The position numbers and the translations under genes were made by a program. DNA of 45,662 bases. It comes from an uncultured Ignavibacteria bacterium (GTDB taxonomy: Bacteria; Bacteroidota; Ignavibacteria; Tepidaquicellales; Tepidaquicellaceae). The DNA lies in assembly GCA_937974175.1 (NCBI GenBank), contig CALJIG010000078.1, forward strand, positions 1 through 45,662. The letters run 5' to 3'. The notes beneath the pieces were generated by a model. The model saw only the letters and a program-made list of their open reading frames with translations, was not told where the DNA came from and searched no databases. Shown in pieces: positions 42,801-45,662 of this stretch. The stretch's first letter is position 1, and each line of letters opens with the position of its first letter.

Positions 42801-42943
42801 ACGGAAATGATTTTACTACTTTCAGTACACAGTTCGGGCAAAGCGGGTATCTGCACTCTGATTTAAATAACGATGGAGTTGTGAATGGAAATGATTTTAC
42901 TTTTTATAGTACTTCGTTTGGAAAAACTTCTACGCATCCGTAA
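39881..42943 (+). CDS. Large SBBP-repeat protein with dockerin-like C-terminus
   Basis: A 1020-residue secreted protein with a signal peptide (MKKMFFVLIVLLLSAESYS). Most of it is a long series of about 50-residue SBBP-type propeller repeats, each with a strand like VYKYNSAGTQQWVVTYGG, a Gly-rich turn and a DASGNIYLTG unit; later examples are MKYNSAGVIQWTQYYANSGG and MKYSSAGVQQWTKSIVNP. A beta domain (~855-960) follows, then two Ca-binding dockerin-type loops, GDINKDGYINGNDFTTFSTQF and SDLNNDGVVNGNDFTFYSTSF, at the very end. It lacks the T9SS tag that its neighbours carry, so export or anchoring may differ. Role unknown. Confidence 0.85.
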   Translation: MKKMFFVLIVLLLSAESYSQQWVNKFNYSGSSKLESANIVLTDASANVYLVGTSVNGSANAIPLDNDIVVYKYNSAGTQQWVVTYGGAASAKDTVRKAVLDANGNIYLTGCTTINNSDSTEILTMMINTSGTIVWNKTYHIPGATSYYDCGNDITIDAAGNAFVTGVSSGIFIFLKYSFAGTLLLTKNIIGQSAEGNSVFVDGSGNIYLSATYIDLGWGGDGVEVMKYNSAGVQLWIKGGFTGNSVKTLTDASGNVFVAYNISNGDGKLVKYSSAGIELFNISTGSNFTITDMELDGFGNIYLCGSIRPPGFLYSIGVVEVFLNGGTLIWSATQTDITAYIQFKSMIVDASLNVFVTGYYGAKTTTVKYNSSGVKQWGVSYTSSAGNASANCIVIDNAGNPIIAGDNDNGGTGQDFLIVKYTNIGGNHWNRNINRLVSFNEVVTASKQDASGNYILTGYVNLGKNFYGVEAGYGIIEKINSSGTLVWSYIDTSYTNVRYNDLDIDNSGNIFITGTENENWIVMKFSSAGSILLNKSFNGAGSGYDEGKSIALDGSGNICTCGNVYNGAQNNLDMVTMKYNSAGVIQWTQYYANSGGNDDAVKIRVDAFNNIIVGSNIYVMNTHKNDIYFSKYNPAGVEQIGIYFVGTAGEDDLLSDIIIDNNNDFFLTGSINNNISNNDLLLVKISNAGNVLWNVNYNSSGASNEKGYSLTTDKNGNVFVCGYVNSSGTNRDLLTMKYSSAGVQQWTKSIVNPVGGLNYLNSVSADTNGNIFVTGRYFASGNYNVIALKYNSTGNELVRLFYDGAGNGDCEGAKGFLNSSGDFIIAANAFESPQKQNIDLINFSRESFAITMKIIVGVEGLWNGTTQTRDSLEVYIRNSFAPYSKVDSAMAYLNTTCDDTIFFYSAPSANYFVSVSHRNSLETWSAATVPLALGTFVIQNFTGNQFDAYGSNLIFYNNKWCIFSGDINKDGYINGNDFTTFSTQFGQSGYLHSDLNNDGVVNGNDFTFYSTSFGKTSTHP

Positions 42944-42986
42944 ATCTATCTTATGATTATAAAATAAATTTGGTTAATAATACATT

Positions 42987-43039
42987 AAAATACTCCTTCC
43001 CCAATCCTGTTATTCCTGCAATTTCGGAAGGAGTATTTT
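42987..43039. terminator. Bidirectional intrinsic terminator
   Basis: AAAATACTCCTTCC (42987-43000) pairs perfectly with GGAAGGAGTATTTT (43026-43039) around a 25-nt loop. A and T tracts at the base serve both strands. It separates the converging SBBP and aspartic protease genes. Confidence 0.78.
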
Positions 43040-43137
43040 AAAATCCGCCGGTAAACACTCTTTAATGGTCGGTATGAATTGTTGATTATATTAAATAAAG
43101 GTGATTTTTAGTTATTTGTTAGTCACCGGGAATTATT

Positions 43138-43254
43138 TCACACAGTTCTTCTTCTCTTTTTATTTAAGTATTTCAACAAGAGTAATATTATCGCTAAAGA
43201 TACTGCTATTAAAATAAAAATATAAAAAGAACTTATATTATTTTTTTCATCTAC
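43138..43254 (-). other. -1-frame extension: transmembrane anchor and basic tail
   Basis: Directly after the protease stop, the -1 frame stays open for 38 codons to TGA. It encodes VDEKNNISSF, a hydrophobic helix (YIFILIAVSLAIILLLLKYL) and a basic end (NKKRRRTV). No start codon begins it in a sensible place. It is joined to the protease frame through the A9 run ending in A-AAA-AAG. It may be reached by frameshifting, or be the true C-terminus after one missing A in the sequence. Confidence 0.6.
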
Positions 43255-44453
43255 TTTTTTTTTAGAGAGATTCCAAACATATTGTTTGCTTTAAAGAACA
43301 TTCTTTGATTCTTATAATCTATTATTGTATTAAGCTGTTTCAAAATACTTATGCCTACAATACCGGCGTATTTTAATTGAAACATATTCTTGCCTCCAAT
43401 GTTTATTGGAGAATCAGAAATTTCAATATCTCCGAGTTTTATCTTAGGAGCTAATACTATATCTACTTCCTGATAATCGCTTTCTGTAGAGGCAATTCTT
43501 CCTGTCCCTATTTTTTTCATATCGTCTTTTATTAAATTCTTGCTCTCAAAATCAGCATTCATAGAGAGAGCAAATGAAGCGCCTGTATCAAATAAAAACC
43601 ATCCTTTAATTTCTTTTTTTCCATTAAATATAGTAAGCTCAATATATGTGCCTCCTGTAGTATGACGCATTGGAACAGAAGTGTAACCGCTTATATCCAC
43701 GGGAAGTTCATCACTAAGTATCAATAAGCTTTTATCATAATCTATTTTTACAACCTTATTTTCAAACATATTGTATCCAATTATAACCCCTCCCCCTGTA
43801 TATCCTTTTTCATCAATGTATGTTATTGATTGGTTGTTCCATTTTAGTGAAGCAATCTGAAATTGATTTGGAAAACTTGTTTGCTCAGTTGCCAACCCTG
43901 TTACACTTTCATCTTCCATCAATCCGTTAACTTTTAAACCAAACTTGTCATTCAATCCGTTTCCTAATACATAATTATATCCTGCTCCGGTATCAAAAAT
44001 TAAATCAACTATGCCTGTATTATTTAAACTTCCTTTTATTGTAATTTCTTCAGATTTTGAAAATATAAATTGTATTGTATCAGAGGGAGAATCACAGTTA
44101 TTACAAATTTTAGAATATGAGTTTTCTTCAGTCGAAAGTTTTACATAACAAGTGTCTTTACTCATTAATAAAACTTTAAAATCATAAGATTTACCCGGTG
44201 ACACATTGAATGAAATGGAATCTATATCTGTATAGAATGTTAAATTTCTACTTACGTTTGATTTTAAGACATTATAAACAATTGGTCTGACTTTAGTTGA
44301 TAAATGATTCCAGTAAGATGTAACAGGTTCATTTCCATCCTTTATTGAAATTTTTGTTTGGTTCGCTTTTATAATCGGAAGGTTTTGCTGTGCCCAAAGA
44401 ACCGAAGTTGTAAAGATACTAAAAATAATTGTTAGTGTTCGAAGTAATCGCAT
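43251..44453 (-). CDS. Secreted retropepsin-like aspartic protease
   Basis: A 400-residue exported protein with signal peptide (MRLLRTLTIIFSIFTTSVLWA). Residues ~20-120 are an extra beta domain with a CNNCDSPSD stretch. Two aspartic-protease lobes follow, with active-site motifs LIFDTGAGYNYVLG and FLFDTGASFALSMNA. The second half ends YAGIVGISILKQLNTIIDYK, the typical last strand and turn. Having both DTG motifs in one chain suggests an internally folded retropepsin-like pseudodimer, as in periplasmic 'aspartyl protease' families. The stop TAG follows CTA AAA AAA AAG, a -1 slippery sequence; the shifted frame adds a membrane anchor. It lies 70 nt after the AraC-type gene in the same direction. 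Confidence 0.85.
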   Translation of the reverse strand: MRLLRTLTIIFSIFTTSVLWAQQNLPIIKANQTKISIKDGNEPVTSYWNHLSTKVRPIVYNVLKSNVSRNLTFYTDIDSISFNVSPGKSYDFKVLLMSKDTCYVKLSTEENSYSKICNNCDSPSDTIQFIFSKSEEITIKGSLNNTGIVDLIFDTGAGYNYVLGNGLNDKFGLKVNGLMEDESVTGLATEQTSFPNQFQIASLKWNNQSITYIDEKGYTGGGVIIGYNMFENKVVKIDYDKSLLILSDELPVDISGYTSVPMRHTTGGTYIELTIFNGKKEIKGWFLFDTGASFALSMNADFESKNLIKDDMKKIGTGRIASTESDYQEVDIVLAPKIKLGDIEISDSPINIGGKNMFQLKYAGIVGISILKQLNTIIDYKNQRMFFKANNMFGISLKKK

Positions 44454-44523
44454 TTTAAAATGTTTAAAGGTTATTACAAAATTACACCATTTTTTTTTGA
44501 ACTAATTGTAAAATTGTAAACCT

Positions 44524-45357
44524 TTATTTGAACATCCAACTTAGCTGCTTGTTATGAATTTTTGATACTTTTGAAAAAAATGATTTGGGAGAGTAACCCG
44601 TTAAAGTTTTGAAATCTTTAACCATGTGAGACTGGTCAAAGTATCCTGTCAGGAATGCAGTATCGATAAGACTTCCGCGTTTGCTTTCTTCATTTAGCAT
44701 ATCAATTGCTTTTCTAAACCGGGCAATTTTTATAAACTTATTAGGAGAAATTCCTAAATGAAGCGCAAACTGACGATTTAAAGTAGTTCTTGAAATGTTG
44801 TTTCTCTTTGCAAGTTCAGAAGTTTTAATTGGAGAACTATCTTCTTTTAAAATATCATGAATAACCTTATGGAGAAATGAGTGATGAAATTTTTTTAACT
44901 TTGCTAACAAGTATTCTTCTAAAAATGCTATCTTTTGCTGCGGATTTTTTATCTTAAAAAACCGTAACATATTTTCATTATAATCATTGTATGGCGAGAA
45001 TTCTGAAATACTTGATTGTTTATAAAAAGATAAATTTTTTTCAAGAAAAGCATTTAGTCCTAATGGTTTAAAATATATTGTAACTTCTGATGTCTTTCCA
45101 TCATACGTAGTCAAACCGGGGACTTCAGTATCAAAAAAAAGTAAAGAAGAAATATTCTGCTTCTCCATTCCTTTTATTGTTACATCACTACTTTTGATTT
45201 TTATTTTGGCATTGCCAAAGATTGTTACATAAACATTATGAGTGGGAAAACCTAAGTAAGAGAACTTTCTCAGATTGCCGGAATTTTCAAAAAAGTAATA
45301 CCTCTCGATGTATTTTTGTAAAAGGGGATTCTGAGGTTTGTAAAATTTTATAGTCAA
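44524..45357 (-). CDS. AraC-family transcriptional regulator
   Basis: A 277-residue regulator. The N-terminal ~150 residues resemble the ligand- or dimer-forming domain found in Bacteroidetes AraC proteins (FYKPQNPLLQKYIERYYFF). The C-terminal ~100 residues hold two helix-turn-helix units: TSELAKRNNISRTTLNRQFALHLGISPNKFIK and LIDTAFLTGYFDQSHMVKDFKTLTGYSPKSFF, the AraC signature. Translation must begin at TTG 45357, since a stop codon lies two codons upstream and the first in-frame ATG falls well inside the domain. Its likely target is the downstream protease gene, judging from position only. Confidence 0.85.
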   Translation of the reverse strand: MTIKFYKPQNPLLQKYIERYYFFENSGNLRKFSYLGFPTHNVYVTIFGNAKIKIKSSDVTIKGMEKQNISSLLFFDTEVPGLTTYDGKTSEVTIYFKPLGLNAFLEKNLSFYKQSSISEFSPYNDYNENMLRFFKIKNPQQKIAFLEEYLLAKLKKFHHSFLHKVIHDILKEDSSPIKTSELAKRNNISRTTLNRQFALHLGISPNKFIKIARFRKAIDMLNEESKRGSLIDTAFLTGYFDQSHMVKDFKTLTGYSPKSFFSKVSKIHNKQLSWMFK

Positions 45358-45608
45358 ATCTTATCTGCATTATTGCCAATGGAATTAAAAATTAGTTTAG
45401 AAAAAAATCAGAATAAACTTATAAAGTTTGACCAAAATTGAAAATATTCTTATTCCGGATAATGACTAAGCAAATAGACATCGAATGATTCATCGCATTA
45501 CTACTAATAGGGAGCATATTCTTTTTATATAAAGTTATTCTTTATATATTATAACGAGGGATTTAACTAAAGAGTAAATTCAACTTTATATAGTAACCAG
45601 ACTTTTTT
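45358..45608. other. Non-coding AT-rich region upstream of AraC gene
   Basis: About 250 nt with no convincing open frame, hairpin or known RNA motif. It contains the region where the promoter of the AraC-type gene should lie, but no clear TAnnTTTG box is seen. Confidence 0.4.
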
Positions 45609-45662
45609 CAATTAGCAATTAGCAATTAGCAATTAGCAATTAGCAATTAGCAATTAGCAATT
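45609..45662. repeat. Heptanucleotide tandem repeat (CAATTAG)7.7
   Basis: Seven exact head-to-tail copies of CAATTAG plus five bases (CAATT) run to the last base of the window, so the array probably continues. This is the same class of short heptamer repeat as those found in the coding sequence of two T9SS tags. Confidence 0.95.

Noticed and set aside
45609..45662. CRISPR array
   Set aside because: The units are 7 bp, directly adjacent and without spacers, so this is a simple tandem repeat. No cas genes are present.

Overview
The window is AT-rich bacterial chromosome from a T9SS-bearing member of the Bacteroidetes/Chlorobi/Ignavibacteria superphylum, most likely Ignavibacteria-like. The basis is eight secreted proteins that end in the C-terminal sorting domain with the 'NYPNPFNP' core, a PorV/PorQ-family outer-membrane protein, the Bacteroidetes-style 31-residue Arg/Lys-rich ribosomal protein, and several TAnnTTTG promoter-like boxes. 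No rRNA, tRNA, phage genes, transposase or CRISPR array was recognised. Both window edges are repeats, which fits a contig that broke in repetitive DNA.

Layout. (1) 1-7.1 kb: four tandem paralogous T9SS cargo genes; the first three share almost identical tag-coding DNA, and two share a duplicated intergenic region. (2) 7.1-19.3 kb: housekeeping. A CAP-domain protein, then TPR membrane protein/yqeY and cvpA/mutS2, an NtrC-type regulator lacking GAFTGA, rlmB, then aspA-rsmI-gltX-metallophosphoesterase. (3) 19.4-24.9 kb: on the minus strand TPR lipoprotein-sppA-HU-mini ribosomal protein; on the plus strand thpR-VOC-glutaminyl cyclase; then a PorQ-like gene. (4) 25.1-28.7 kb: minus-strand operon of a GT-C glycosyltransferase, a UbiA-type polyprenyl-phosphate phosphoribosyltransferase, an EamA transporter and acylphosphatase, resembling the mycobacterial aftB-ubiA pair. 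(5) 28.8-31.5 kb: 2TM protein, a ParE-like toxin flanked by two related antitoxin-like genes, and a split acyl-CoA mutase large subunit. (6) 31.7-42.9 kb: two LolA-like paralogs, then a secreted-protein island: a choice-of-anchor B/PKD protein, three BNR/Ycf48-like propellers with T9SS tags, and a 1020-residue SBBP-repeat protein ending in a dockerin-like module. (7) 43.1-45.7 kb: a two-DTG aspartic protease with a possible -1 frameshift into a membrane anchor, an AraC regulator, and a heptamer tandem repeat at the edge.

Most notable observations: heptanucleotide tandem repeats lie inside the coding sequence of two T9SS sorting domains at the same structural position, while another heptamer family ends the window; an A-AAA-AAG slippery site sits at the stop of the aspartic protease, followed in the -1 frame by a transmembrane helix with a basic tail; intrinsic terminators sit within 3-7 nt of two start codons; a 31-codon ribosomal protein gene is easily missed; and an aftB/ubiA-like pair occurs in a Gram-negative T9SS organism. 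All functional assignments come from reading motifs by eye; no database search was run.
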